Origin: Phyto melanocephala
Lineage: Eukaryota; Arthropoda; Insecta; Diptera; Rhinophoridae
DNA: 64,000 nucleotides
Direction of reading: 5' to 3'
NCBI GenBank assembly: GCA_941918925.1
Contig: OW799233.1
Location: 78,309,797 to 78,373,796, forward strand
Shown here piece after piece: positions 43,059 through 54,758 of this stretch. The position numbers and the translations under genes were made by a program. Below the pieces are notes generated by a model, which saw only the letters and a list, made by a program, of their open reading frames with translations, had not been told where the DNA came from and made no database searches. How positions within the stretch are numbered: the first letter of the stretch is position 1; every line of letters begins with the position of its first letter.

Positions 43059-43288
43059 CAGCCAGGCCTACGATGTTGAACGTAAACTAAAGCGAAAGAA
43101 AACCAGTCACTCATTTTCGTTTGAAAAGGCGGCCCATTATCGTTCGACTTGTCGTTCGCTTTGCATTACGTTTCTAACACATGTGAAGCGAACGACAAGT
43201 CGAACGATAATGGGCCGCCTTTTCAAACGAAAATGAGTGACTGGTTTTCTTTCGCTTTAGTTTACGTTCGACATCGTAGGCCTGGCTG
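43059..43288. repeat. 230-bp near-perfect palindrome (MITE-like)
   Basis: The left arm 43059-43162 begins CAGCCAGGCCTACGATGT. The right arm 43186-43288 is its inverted copy with only about one mismatch (GTTGAACG against GTCGAACG). The loop is 23 bases. Arms are GC-richer than the surroundings and contain GAACGACAAGTCGAACGATA. Near-identity of the arms implies youth or ongoing conversion. No target duplication is clear. A related half-arm lies at about 62480-62540. Confidence 0.92.
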
Positions 43289-43414
43289 TTAGAATTTAAA
43301 AAAAAAACCGGTTGCTATTTTGAAAATTGAGAAAAAACCGATTAACCGGTTCGAATATATAAAATATAATATTTAGAGAAAAAATTAAAAAATATTGTAA
43401 AAAGACTAAATTAA

Positions 43415-45860
43415 AACAAGTGAGAGCACTATATTCGGCTATGCCGAATCTTTTATACCCACCACCAATTTTGTATACATTTAAAGCACAATATTTATTA
43501 TTTTGTTAATTGCTATAGAATAATCTCTTTATAATAAAATATGTATCACTTTCTTTGTAGAGGGTGGTTAAATTTGAAGGGCCCATGTTTAAGGTGAACC
43601 ACATCTAAACTTCAACTTTTTTCTTGTATTTCATTTGACATTTCTCAATCTCAGACTAACTCAATTTGAACCGTAGAAAGATACGCAATCGAGCAACGCT
43701 TTCAAATTTTAAAGATTATTATAAAAATGGGCATTCAAATCAAAATGCATTTTGTGCACTTGGTGATTCTTTTGGTCAACATAATCGTTCGAATTCGTCC
43801 AATATCGTGAGAATTATAAAAAATATTATAAAAATAAATGATAATAATTTCATAATAATTTTATTCAAAATCAACATAGTCCCTTAAAATTAAACCACCC
43901 ATTATAACTTCGGTATGCTACTAAAATGCTTTTGTAAATGTAATCTTTCAATGAAAGTGGGCGTTAAAGTAGGCGTGTCAATAAAGTTTCTGCTAATAAA
44001 CATAACTTAGATATTTCAATATAGTCCTTTAGTATTTCAAAATCTTTATTCATAGAGAATTTACATGAATTTAAGAGGAAGAAAGTGAATTGAAGGTTAA
44101 ATTTTAAGGGCCACAGGGTGATTTAAAATATACATTCTCTGCATTTTTCTAAAACGGGAAATTTATTAGTAAGATTTTGATTTTTAAACTTCTATAACAT
44201 TTTGCTTTTAAAAAATTTTCAAACGAAATAAGTTTTGTATAATTTTAAAATTTGTTAGCCATTAGTACATGAAAATAAATTGTTTATAATGTTTAGAGAT
44301 CATTTTTTTTGACTTAGGTCAAAATTTTCCTAAATTCCCATTTTTAATAGAGCATAACTTCAGGAGAACATAAGCATAAGTTGTTAGCATGCCATCTAGT
44401 AGTTGCTAGTAGAGTCATCTATCTTATCATCTTTATCTTATATTTAGCTACAGTACAATAAATGGCGCAGTGTAAGATGAATAAATGCTAATATATATGA
44501 CTAATATATTTTTATAAAAATTTAAAGAAAAAAGTAGGTGTGGCACATCTATTTTCCGTTATAACGAAGACTTTGACCAAAAAGCGATGTTTGCAAAATT
44601 TCAGAATCGTACATATAGTTTTGTCAGTTTTATTACGTTTTAAATTTGAAATATACACTGTGCGGTATAAATTTTCGTACATTTTTATCTATAACTCTTT
44701 TCCTAATTCATAGATTTAAGCGATTTTCGGGGAAAAATATTCTTTTGACTCGATAAACTACGTTTATGCGTCTGGACACAATTCAAAAGTGAAAGTGGGC
44801 GTTATAGTAGGCGTGTCAAAGTTGTTTTTGCTAATGAGTACAACTTAGGTGTTTCAATATAGTCCTTTATTATTCCAAAATCTTTATTAATAGAGAAATT
44901 ATATGAATTTTAGGTAAAACGTTATATGGGAGGTGGGCGTAAAAGTGGACGTGGCACCTTAATTTTTTGGCATAGTAATGAAATTGCCTAGGGGGATAGA
45001 CGTAGCAAATTCTATCATCATACCTCTAATTTTGGCGGTTTTATGAGCTTTAAAATTTCATTAACGGTAGATAACGTGAAAAGTGGGCGTTATAGTAGGC
45101 GTGTCAAAGTTATTTTTGCGAATGAGTAGAACTTGGATGTTTCAATATAGCCCTTTATTATTCCAAAATCTTTATTAATAGAGAAATTATATGAATTTTA
45201 GTTAAAACGTTATATGGGAGGTGGGCGTAAAAGTGGGCGTGGCACATTGATTTGCCGTTACGAGAAAGCGTGTCACCAAAAAACAAAGTGTGCAAAATTT
45301 CAGAGTCGTACAACTAATTTTGTTGCTTTTATGACGTTTTTGTTTTTAAATATAGCGAAAAATACACTGTGTGGTATAAATTTTCGTACATTTTGATCGA
45401 TAATTCCTCTCCTAACGCATAGATTTAGACAATTTTCGAAGAAAATATTGTCTTTACCCAGGAAATATATATTCGAAGTTTCATGAGTCTACGTTAAGGC
45501 GTTTGGACACAATTCAATTTTATTCGATGTTCGAAGGACACGGTTTTTTCGACCTACTCTTGCTTTTCGAGCTATAACTCTCTTCCTAATATTCCGATTT
45601 AGCCCATTTTCAATACCAAACAAACCTTGTCTATAAGAAAGATTCTGGCAAAATTTGAGCCCCCTAGCTTTTTCGGTGCGACCTCTATCATGCTTTCAAC
45701 AGACGGACAGACGGACGGGCATAGCTAAATCGTCATCAAATCAAACCCTGATTCAGAATATATAAACTATGTGGGGTCTAAAATGGATATATCGATGTGT
45801 TACAAACGGAATGACAAAATGAATATACCCCCACCATTTTTTTGGTGGCGGGTATAAAAA
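43415..45860 (+). mobile_element. DINE-1/mini-me-like element, copy G (inserted in hAT-2)
   Basis: The ends are CAAGTGAGAGCACTATATTCGG and ATTTTTTTGGTGGCGGGTATA. It holds a shortened mariner passenger (43560-43902), an extra unrelated stretch at 44100-44520, a second internal terminal-like segment at 44530-44790, then two ~300-bp units. It is near-identical to copy F over the last ~680 bp, including ATATATCGATGTG and CTATGTGGGG, so F and G are close relatives. Confidence 0.85.
43560..43902 (+). mobile_element. Shortened mariner derivative in mini-me copy G
   Basis: Left end GAGGGTGGTTAAATTTGAAG, right end inverted ATGGGTGGTTTAATTTTAAG, with TA flanks. The plus frame 43666-43887 reads KDYYKNGHSNQNAFCALGDS, then SNSSNIVRIIKNI: the helix-turn-helix is kept, but the C-terminal tail seen in other copies is also lost. 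Confidence 0.82.
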
Positions 45861-46710
45861 TTATATCTAAATATGAAATTTTTACAGTTTATATACGTTT
45901 GGCTGCACAATTACGCAATAGCTGACATGAATGCAGTTAACTTATTTGGTTTTAGTTAGTTGAATGCAATGACAAAAAGTACTCTTTACAAGTAAAATGA
46001 AGAAATACAATAAATTAATACATAAATAATTAAATAAGACTTTTTAAAAGGCTGTTATAAATTTTTGTATCTCCTTCTGTATATTTTTTAATTGTTAAAT
46101 ATATATTTTAATCTAATATGCATTTTGTTTGAAATGATTTCTGTAATTTGAAATATATTTTAAAGGCTGGGGAGAAAATCTTTAAAATTTCATTTTTAAA
46201 ATACAGTCATACAAATATAGGCATAAACTATTTTGTTCGATGTTTTAAGTGAAATTTAAGTTGACAGACACCCGATGCCATTAATTAATATTAGGATCTG
46301 GAAGGAAAGATTATTCGTTTTTCTTTTTTGTAACTACACTTTTTACCTAAAAGTGATTGATCAGCTAAGTTTATGCTTCAATTACCTTTAACTTTTAACG
46401 TTACGTTTATATACTATAAAAAAAAATAATATATAAGCTCAATTATTTTTCTTATTTTGCATTTGTTTTTAAACAACAAACAAAAATCTTACAATATTAT
46501 GAAAGAATATTTAATAGTTGCTATTTTCTAATTTTACAGTACGATTTGTTACAAAGATGAAAATAAACTTAAAAAATAAAAAACCGGCTATTTCGGATAA
46601 AAAAAACCGGTGTATTCGATATTCGAAAAATCAACATTTAGAAAAACCATCAGCAGAAGGATGAAAAAACCGGGTTTTCCACCGGTTGTAAAACCGAGTC
46701 GATCACCTTA

Positions 46711-46900
46711 ATTACATGCAAGAGAATAATTTTATTATTTTGGCTTTAGAAAAGGGGATGGTGCTGAGGATGCAGTTTTAAATGTAGTTCGATTTATTTG
46801 TAATGTCATAGATGAGGGCTTTTGTATAGTTGTTGGTATTATTTCTTGATTTTTCAAACGTGGTTTCCAATTACATATGAGTATATCGATAAAAAGCGCT
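46711..46900 (+). pseudogene. LINE RT-C, segment 2
   Basis: After the hAT duplication it reads NNFIILAFEKG, or in the shifted frame GFRKGDGAEDAVLNVVRFI, then GFCIVVGI, then FFKRGF. This corresponds to the xGFRxxxST and (F/Y)xDFxKAFD motifs of LINE reverse transcriptases. The DFSKAFD block is replaced by SxFFKRGF, and similarity ends near 46900. Confidence 0.65.
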
Positions 46901-47887
46901 GAAGACGGAATCGTAGCTGATTTCGAAAATGCAATTCACTCGGCTAATATTCTCAAGTGATAACAATTTAATTGAAAAATATCTTCAGGCGTTTTATAGT
47001 AAGAAAGTGAATGATTGAGAAAAAAACAGTTATTGTATTCAAAAAGAGGCTATGTCAGACGTAATTACGGATGTACGTGTGAAAGCGCAAATTATAAACC
47101 ATCATACACACAGATCACCATCATACATTACATATAGATCGCAAAAGTCGTGTGCATGGGTTCACACAACATGTATCAACTATTATTGAAAACTTAACAA
47201 GTCATATGTAAAATACGTGTCGTCTGATAGCACTTTTATTAAATGCTCATACGATTCGTGTATGTATTCAACAGAATATACCATGTCTAAATATCTTGTC
47301 AAATGAATGAAGTGTGAAAGAAAAACAATCCAACTAAGGTTTAACGCTCAATGCTGAGTGTTTATGCAAAATTTATAACGGCATGCAATGAAATGCATCT
47401 TTTTTTTCAGCAGTTGCAAATGATGTTTCAAAACTGCCACACATGGACACTATGTATGAATGAATATTCGTACTAACAATTAAACACATACGCGTAGAAA
47501 GTAACCTCCCAACAGTTTTAAAATTCAAAATATTTTTCAGTTAACCAATTAATATTCTTTTTAAAAGCATACAATTTATGAACCTTATTTATAAAAAGTG
47601 ATTAAAATAAATAATAAATTATATTTATTTGGTTGTTGGGTTTAAGGTGGTTTATATGCATTTCACTGGTGCTTATGCCAGATCATCAGTAAACATTTAC
47701 CCATATCCCAAATAATTTAGTAAAATAAATAATAAATAAAAACATAATAATAGTTACATTACTAAAACTGTGTTTGTGGCTATTATTTACTGTTGGAAAA
47801 TTTTTTCTATAATTTTTCGTAAAAAGACACTACAATAAAAGCTTAATTTTACATTAAGTTGGATAATGTCGGTAAACCTTAAATTTA
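46901..47887. other. No recognised feature
   Basis: AT-rich sequence with scattered CATACA motifs. No frame above 60 codons, no inverted repeats noticed. Confidence 0.4.
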
Positions 47888-48784
47888 ATAAGTAAGAGCA
47901 TTATATTCGGCTGTGCCGAATCTTTTATACCCACCACCTCTTTTGCGTACTTTAATAGCCGGAATGTATTATTTTGTTATTAACAGTAATTGCTATGGAA
48001 TAATCTCTATACCAAAATATGTATTACTTTCTTTGTATAACTTCAATGCAAGTAAAATATTTTCGTAAATTTAGTCTTTCAATGAAAGTGGGCGTTAAAG
48101 TAGGCGTGTCAATAAAGTTTCTGCTAATAAATACAACTTAGATATTTCAATATAGTCCTTTATTCTTCCAAAATTTCTATTCATAGAGAAATTATATGAA
48201 TTTGAGATAAAGCGTTATACGGGAGGTGGGCGTGTCACATTTATTTTCTGGCATAATGACAAGAAAACTATATGTACGAAATTTCATCATCATTCGTCTA
48301 ATTTTGTCGGTTTTATAACGTTTTAAGTTTTAAATAGACCGAAAAAGACACTGTGTGGTGTAGATTTTTGTACATTGTGATCTATTACTTTTTTCTTAAT
48401 TTATAGATTTAAGCAATTTTCAGGAAAAAATATTTTTCTTGCTCAGGAAATATATACTCCAAGTTTCATGACTCTACGTTGATGTGTTTTTACACAATTG
48501 CATTTTATTCGATGTTGGACGGAACGGTTTTTTTGACCAACACTTGCATTACGAGCAAACCTTGTGTATAAGAAATTTTTATCGCAAAAGTTGAGTCCCC
48601 CAGCTTCTTCGGCGCGACCTCTATCGTGCTTTCAACAGACAAACATAACAAGATCGTCATAAAATTAAACCCCGATTCAAAAACTATATACCTTATGGGG
48701 TCTAAAATGAATATTTCGATGTGTTACAAACGGATGACAAAATGAATCTACCCCCACCATTTTTTTGGGGCCGGGTATAAAAAG
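47888..48784 (+). mobile_element. DINE-1/mini-me-like element, copy H (no mariner passenger)
   Basis: Left end AAGTAAGAGCATTATATTCGG, right end ACCCCCACCATTTTTTTGGGG and CCGGGTATAAAAAG. Near 48030 it reads TTTCTTTGTATAACTTC, the unoccupied site of the mariner insertion present in B, D, E, F and G. It is short (~0.9 kb), with a single set of GTGGGCGT motifs. Confidence 0.85.
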
Positions 48785-49826
48785 ATAACATTATTTAGTT
48801 AAAAAAAATTATCAAAAGCATTTGTTAAAAGATGGTTTTAATGTAAAAAAAACAACTAATATTTTCATAAAATTTATTTTTTGGAATAATTTTTGCCAAC
48901 CTTAATTTTATAGTAACTTTGATGACTTTTTTAATTTGATTTCTTCTCAAAAATATATGTATATTCATAGGTGTATGCGAACGTTTTTGGTCTGCAAGGA
49001 ATTGAAGGGCATAACTACATATACATGTAAATATATGCACATTCTAACTGGCCTAACCTAACTGAGCAGGGGAAAAAAGGCGATAACTATCAACCATATA
49101 ACCATCAACTATTAAGTTGGCTTAACGGGTGTTAACTGAAGTCGTGAAAAAATTTAGTTTTTATACTTTCGTGCAGATTATACACTGAGGTTTTTTCCTT
49201 TGGTTTTTTAGAATCTTATTTGTTTATGGACACATCTGTTCGTTGTTGGCTCTTTTTTATAGCTTGTAGCCTTCACTTCATTCAACCAATTCTTCTCCAT
49301 TAGTCTATACATCTGGCTTGAGCTAATTTGTGGCTAATCTTTTTATTGTTTTTTACTCTCTTGTTAACTTTTCGTTGTCAGGGTTAATAAAACTTGCTAT
49401 AAAAACGTTTGCTATACAAAACGTTTTTGGCAATAAATATTTTCAAATTTCGATTACACACAATTGCTAGAAAAGTCGGACAAAGTTGATATAGAATCAA
49501 TAGTTGTTTTTTTGTTTTAAATAATCGCTAATAGAATATTTTATTGTTAAATAGAGATTTAAACATTTTAAACTTAAAATTTGTACTTTGAAATAAAACC
49601 CCTTTAAGATACTTTCTTTCAATTTGTATTATACTTTTTTCTTACTTTCCAAGTTTATTAATTTTTAAATTAGCGACAATTGGTCCAATTTGATATTCAA
49701 ATAATGTTGGTGATTTTAATTTTATTGATGAAGAATTTTGAAATTAGAGACTTTTGATCAAAGATAAAACTGAAAATGTTGTGGGTAGTCTTTTTCTCGC
49801 TTTTATTAAACTTTTTTTAATATTAA
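48785..49826. other. No recognised feature
   Basis: AT-rich sequence. The 71-codon minus frame at 48825-49040 lacks a recognisable domain. The last bases TAA (49824-49826) are the duplication of the next element. Confidence 0.4.
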
Positions 49827-50349
49827 AGGCCTAACTATATTATGCTTTTGCTGGCTTAAGCAAATGTGCGGATACACAAAATTAAATGTATGCAACTATA
49901 TTGTACTTAAGAAACTTTTCGTCAAGTTTCGTCAAGTGTCATTTGCTTAAGCAAACTGCGAATCTGATCGTACTTTGCTTACGAAAATAGATTTTCATTT
50001 GATATGTACACACTGTTGCATTATTTAGCACTTTTTTTGTTAATGTTGTTATTTGTTTTTTTAAATTAGTGAAAAAATGTATAAATTTGATAGTTTATAG
50101 TAAAATATTTTTACATTTTACACATTAAATAATAATTTTGTGACAATATCAATATATTTAGGAAATACAGAAATAAAACAGCTTTTGCAAAAGTACAAAT
50201 ATTTGCAACTAATCATAGTAAGTATTTAAGTTTAAAAAGTACAATATATCCACCGACAAGTCTTCAAAAATTTGCTTAAGCATTTGACAGACTTTTCGTT
50301 GGTTTTTGACATTAGCTTAAGCCAGCAAAAGCATAATATAGTTAGGCCT
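49827..50349. mobile_element. Harbinger-like MITE, 35-bp perfect inverted repeats, TAA duplication
   Basis: AGGCCTAACTATATTATGCT at the left and the inverted right end are identical for 35 bases. TAA flanks both sides. TWA 3-bp duplications are characteristic of PIF/Harbinger. Subterminal GCTTAAGC motifs recur in both arms. The 523-bp interior has no coding sequence. Confidence 0.85.
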
Positions 50350-51196
50350 TAAGTTTTCAAATTTTTGAAAATGACAAAAGAGTAATTTTCTTTTTATAGC
50401 ATTTTGTATTTAGCTGATTTTAAAATATAAAGTACGATAATCATATAGAGCCAGTAAGAAATACTTTATTTAAATTATTAAACTGATTTACAAAAAAGAT
50501 GTAAATAATTAATATACCTAAAAGGACATAACAGTTTCAAGATATTCTCTCACAGTTATTTTGTATTTAAAAAAAATTAATATAATGCAAGTAGAAGCAA
50601 TTGTGTTTAAGAAGTGCTCAGATGACGAAACTGGCCTTTTAAAACATTTATGTTTTGTTTCTCTTAGTAGCACTTCTTAAGTCAAGAAGTATTTGTTTCC
50701 AATCATTAACGTGCATAAAATTCAATTGAATCGGCAAGCTTTTTTTGACGAATGACATTATTGAACTTTTTTATTGTTTTATATAGTTGTTGGTTCATCT
50801 TTGAAGAAATCCTTACTCAATACCCAATAACGTAACAAGAAAACGAACCGCATCATTGAGTTTATTACTTAGACTTATGCACCCATCGAAAAATCATAGA
50901 TTCATCTCTCCGAAGTACAATTATTCACTTATCGTTTTTTAGATTTTCCATTGCAAACTCTAACCTCGATTTATATTTTTTGAAGTTAAAGGTAAGTCTT
51001 CGTGTTATTGTTTTAGACGAAACCTAAATTCCGTAAGATAATTGCACTTCAAAATGTATCTTCCTGAAACTTTTAAATAGATAAAATTTTAAATTTCAAG
51101 AGATTCCAATCGCGTTTTAACTATATGATCACCACTGTTTTTGCATGTTCAACACTTAAACATAAAATAATAAAATTAGCAACATATGCAATTATA
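50350..51196. other. No recognised feature
   Basis: AT-rich DNA with no frame, RNA gene or repeat that I can support. It ends in the TA duplication of the next element. Confidence 0.4.
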
Positions 51197-51743
51197 AACG
51201 GTGATTAAATTTAGGAAATTATTGTCACTTCTTTTTATTATAATAATATTGGTATGGAACAAAAAATATAGGCCTAATGGCCGCCACGAACTCGGCGGCA
51301 CACCTCCATCCGATGATCCAAGTTTTCAATGACAATGATGTTCAATTGTTGGGCACAATAATGAGTCTAGGTTTACTGCTCTTTTGCCACACTATCGCGA
51401 AAAACAGCAATGTTTTCCGTTCAATGAACTAAATAGCATTCACAGATGTTTTCACATTTCATACAGACCTGTTTTGCTGAAATTTAAATATTTTTTGCAA
51501 TTCTCTTTATTGTGGACGAATTTGAACGATTATGTTGACCAAAAGAATCACGAAGTGCATTTTGATTTCAACGCTCATTCTTATAATAAGCCTGAATAAC
51601 TTTAACGCGCAATTAAGTATCTTTCCATGGTTCAAATTGAGTTAGTCTGAAATTGAGAAATGTCAAATGGAATGCAGAAAAAAAAACTTGACGCTTGGGT
51701 GTGGTTCACATTCAACATCGGTCCTTAAAATGTATTCACCCTT
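51197..51743 (-). mobile_element. Free-standing internally deleted mariner derivative
   Basis: The ends are AACGGTGATTAAATTTAGG and inverted AAGGGTGAATACATTTTAAG, with TA at both sides. It contains the same GCGGCACACCTCCATC (tail) and ATTTTTTGCAATTCTC / TTTATAATAAGCC (helix-turn-helix) blocks as the passengers. It is not inside a mini-me element, so the family moved on its own as well. It is more diverged than the passengers. Confidence 0.82.
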
Positions 51744-51835
51744 TACACTATGTCTTTATGAGATCAAACTTATTTATATGCTTTTGGTTTTAAACAAAAA
51801 ATACAAATAATTATGTCAAAATTTATATACATACT
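51744..51835. other. Short AT-rich gap
   Basis: Nothing recognised. Confidence 0.4.
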
Positions 51836-52503
51836 AGCTAATACCCGGTGTGCTTCGCCACCCCCATCGTAATGAAATAAAAATTTTATAGTTAAAAAAT
51901 ATATTTATTTTTCAAGTGTCACGCCTACTATTACTAAATCAACCATTTCTTATTCAAATAATCATATAGACAGCAAAGTGTCTCTTGCAATATTTGGGTA
52001 CTCTAACTATTATCGCTTCCCAGATATACGAATTTGTGTCTTTAATTCATATGACAGGTGCCACGCCCACTATTACTAAAGCATCCATTTCTTATCAAAG
52101 TAGTCAGAGAGATGTCAAAGCTTCTCGTGCAAAATTTGGGTACTCTAACTGTTATCGCTTCCCGAATACACAAAATTTAGTATCTAATTCATGTGGCCAC
52201 GCCTACTATTAAAAGTCCGCCCATTTTTTACCCAAATGTTCGTGTGGCTGTCAAAGTTTAACGTACTCAATTTGAAGACTCTAGCTGCATTAACTTTCGT
52301 GATATATAATATTTAATACTTATTCTTTAATAGGGCGTGGCACCCCGCCCACTTACAATTTCAAACAAAAGTATAGCCTATAGTTCCTTCCCGACATACA
52401 TAAAGATCCTGTGAAAATTTCAAGGATATCGGTCCAGCCGTTTAACCGTCTATAAAGCACATACAAACATACAAACACACATGGATTTTTATATATATAG
52501 ATA
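51836..52503 (-). mobile_element. Non-autonomous element with ~135-bp internal repeats
   Basis: It begins CTAGCTAATACCCGGTGTGC and ends ATTTTTATATATATAGAT. In between, about three imperfect repeats each start with CACGCCTACTATTA or CACGCCCACTATTA, followed by GGGCGTGGCACC and CGGTCCAGCCGTTTAACCG. Its right end is the inverted form of the left end of the 4.48-kb element, so both belong to one family. CTAGC..CCCGG..GCTTCGCC-type starts are common in arthropod non-autonomous repeats. The class is not settled. Confidence 0.6.
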
Positions 52504-52552
52504 AAAGAAGTCAAACTTTTATAAATACATATTTGAAAATATTTCACACATT

Positions 52553-53310
52553 TTTATACCCTTTGCAGAGAGTGTATCTTGTAATTTTAAAATTCTAGCT
52601 TCGCAAACGTTGAAAATACAAAAGGTACCATAAAAATTCAAAAAAGTTTTTGGTCGCCCATAACATTTTAAGTATCACCTGGAATCAAAAGTCCTTAATT
52701 GTACAATCCTACCTTCATAAACGTAGAAAATACCAAAAGTAATACAAAAATTCAATTTAGTCTCACCTTGTATCAATAGCCACTAATTTTAAAATTCTAG
52801 CTTCGCAAACGTTGAAAACACAAAAAGTACCATAAAAATTCAAAAAAGTCCCTTTTTGTCGACCATAACATCTTTAGTCTCATCTGGAATCAATAGTCCT
52901 TGATTGTACAATCCTACCTTCATAAACGTAGAAAATACCAAAAGTACCACAAAAATTCAAAAAATTACCTTTTTGGTCGCCCATAACATTTTTAGTCTCA
53001 CCTGGAATCAATAGTCCTTGATTGTACAATCCTACCTTCATAAACGTAGAAAATACAAAAAGTACCATAAAAATTCAAATAAGTACCTTTTTGGTCGACC
53101 ATAACATTTTCAGTTTCACCTTGTATCAATAGTCACTAATTTCGAAATTCTTGCTTCGCAAATGTTGAAAACACAAAAAGTACCATAAAAATTCAAAAAA
53201 GTACCTTTTCGGTCGCCCATAACATTTTTAGTCTCACCTGGAATCAATAGTCCTTTATTTTACAATTCTACCTTTATAAACGTATAAAATACAAGAAGTA
53301 CCATAGAAAT
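52553..53310 (-). repeat. 118-bp satellite, left (inverted) array
   Basis: About six monomers of ~118 bp alternate in two types, each with TTTTTGGTCG(A/C)CCATAACATTTT. One contains TTCTAGCTTCGCAAACGTTG, the other CCTACCTTCATAAACGTAG. This is the reverse of the array at 54.8-58 kb. The outer edge, TTTTTATACCCTTTGCAGAG, resembles a DINE-1-type end, so the array may have grown inside such an element. Frames such as 53068-52880 are by-products. Confidence 0.88.
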
Positions 53311-54558
53311 TCGAAAAGGTAAATTATTGGTCCAAGTTCCAAACTCCAAGTTTAAAATGTTCAAATATCTATGTAACAAAATATTTTAGTAGACATGATT
53401 TAAAGACAGTAAATCTACTCTTTTTTGTAAAAAAGTAATTATGTTCTAAAAAGTACCAAACTCTTTTCCCGAATTTTCCCCTTTCTACCCGGTTATGAAT
53501 GTGTTTCAATTTTTACTAACTTACATAATTTTTTATGTCTGTTGAAATCCCAATTAAAAATTTTGTGAAAATTGGCCGTCTAATTAGGAATTACATACAT
53601 TTGCCGGAATTTTTCCCTTTGTGGTTTTCTAAAAATTTATCCTAAATAATTGTCCATATTCTATTAGGCAATACTAAGTATCAAATTTTGTCCCACTCAA
53701 TAATATAAGAAAAGTTTCTTTTAAAAAAAGTACCAAAAAAAGGGACAATTTTTACCCCTTATACATGTGAATTTGAAAAAGTGCCAAATTCCTATTAATA
53801 CTTTTTCACGGATTACATAATGCAATTCACATTTTCTTCCTAGCTTTATGCGTTTGGAAGTTACATAGGGTACCAAAAAAGTACAAAATTATAGTTTTTA
53901 CCCGTTTTTTCCCTTTAGGGGTTGAAAAATTAAAAAAAGGCCAGAATCCTGTCAGCTTATTTTTTGTGCAAATTACAATGCTTTTTCAATTTTATTTCTA
54001 TCATTTTTAGTTTAGCAGATATAAGATTACCGATTTTACCCGTTTTTACCCTTTTTTACCCCCTTAAAGTACGAATTTTCAAAAATCCCTTCTTAGTGGA
54101 TCTATACATTGAAAGATGAACCGATTGTCCAAATTGCATGTCTCTTGCTCTTTGCGTTTGGGCTATGCGATGAAAAAAAAAAATACAAAAAAAATGTACT
54201 AAAAACAATAAAAAAATTAAAAAAAAAAATTTTTTTAAAAAATTAAAAAATATTTTAAAAAAAATATATAAAAAAAATAATAAAAATATAAATCATTATT
54301 GGTTTCTTTGACCTTTTATAATAATATATGTTTAATAGTTTTTTAAGCTTAAGGTCCTTTTAATAATAAAAAATCTTTTCGTTTTGTTTTATATTATTTG
54401 ATCAATATTTCGCTACTTCTTTGTGTAGCATCATCAGGATAAACGTTTTATATTATATATTAGTTTTTGTTGGATTTGTGTCTTGATATTTGTTATTTTT
54501 TAAATAAATTTATAGTTTGATTAACAAAATTGAAAATAACATGTTATATAAAACATAT
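53311..54558. repeat. Spacer between the two satellite arrays
   Basis: It contains AAAGTACCAAA-type and TTACCCGTTTTTTCCC-type repeated phrases and an A/T low-complexity tract at 54175-54290. There is no coding sequence. It may be the single-copy body of the element from which the satellite grew. Confidence 0.5.
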
Positions 54559-54758
54559 NNNNNNNNNNNNNNNNNNNNNNNNNNNNNNNNNNNNNNNNNN
54601 NNNNNNNNNNNNNNNNNNNNNNNNNNNNNNNNNNNNNNNNNNNNNNNNNNNNNNNNNNNNNNNNNNNNNNNNNNNNNNNNNNNNNNNNNNNNNNNNNNNN
54701 NNNNNNNNNNNNNNNNNNNNNNNNNNNNNNNNNNNNNNNNNNNNNNNNNNNNNNNNNN
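54559..54758. other. Assembly gap of 200 N
   Basis: The run is exactly 200 N, the usual placeholder for a gap of unknown size. It falls at the edge of a satellite array, where assemblies often break. Frames drawn across it have no meaning. Confidence 0.99.

Larger units (their letters stand above)
43000..46710. mobile_element. hAT element (hAT-2) with exact 8-bp duplication
   Basis: The left end TAGGGTGATCGA and inverted right end TAAGGTGATCGA are flanked by ATTACATG on both sides (42992-42999 and 46711-46718). AACCGGTT motifs lie inside both ends (43032, 43299 and 46610-46690), as in many hAT non-autonomous elements. The element carries a 230-bp palindrome and mini-me copy G. The remainder, about 45860-46600, is AT-rich and non-coding. 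It splits the RT-C LINE. Confidence 0.85.
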
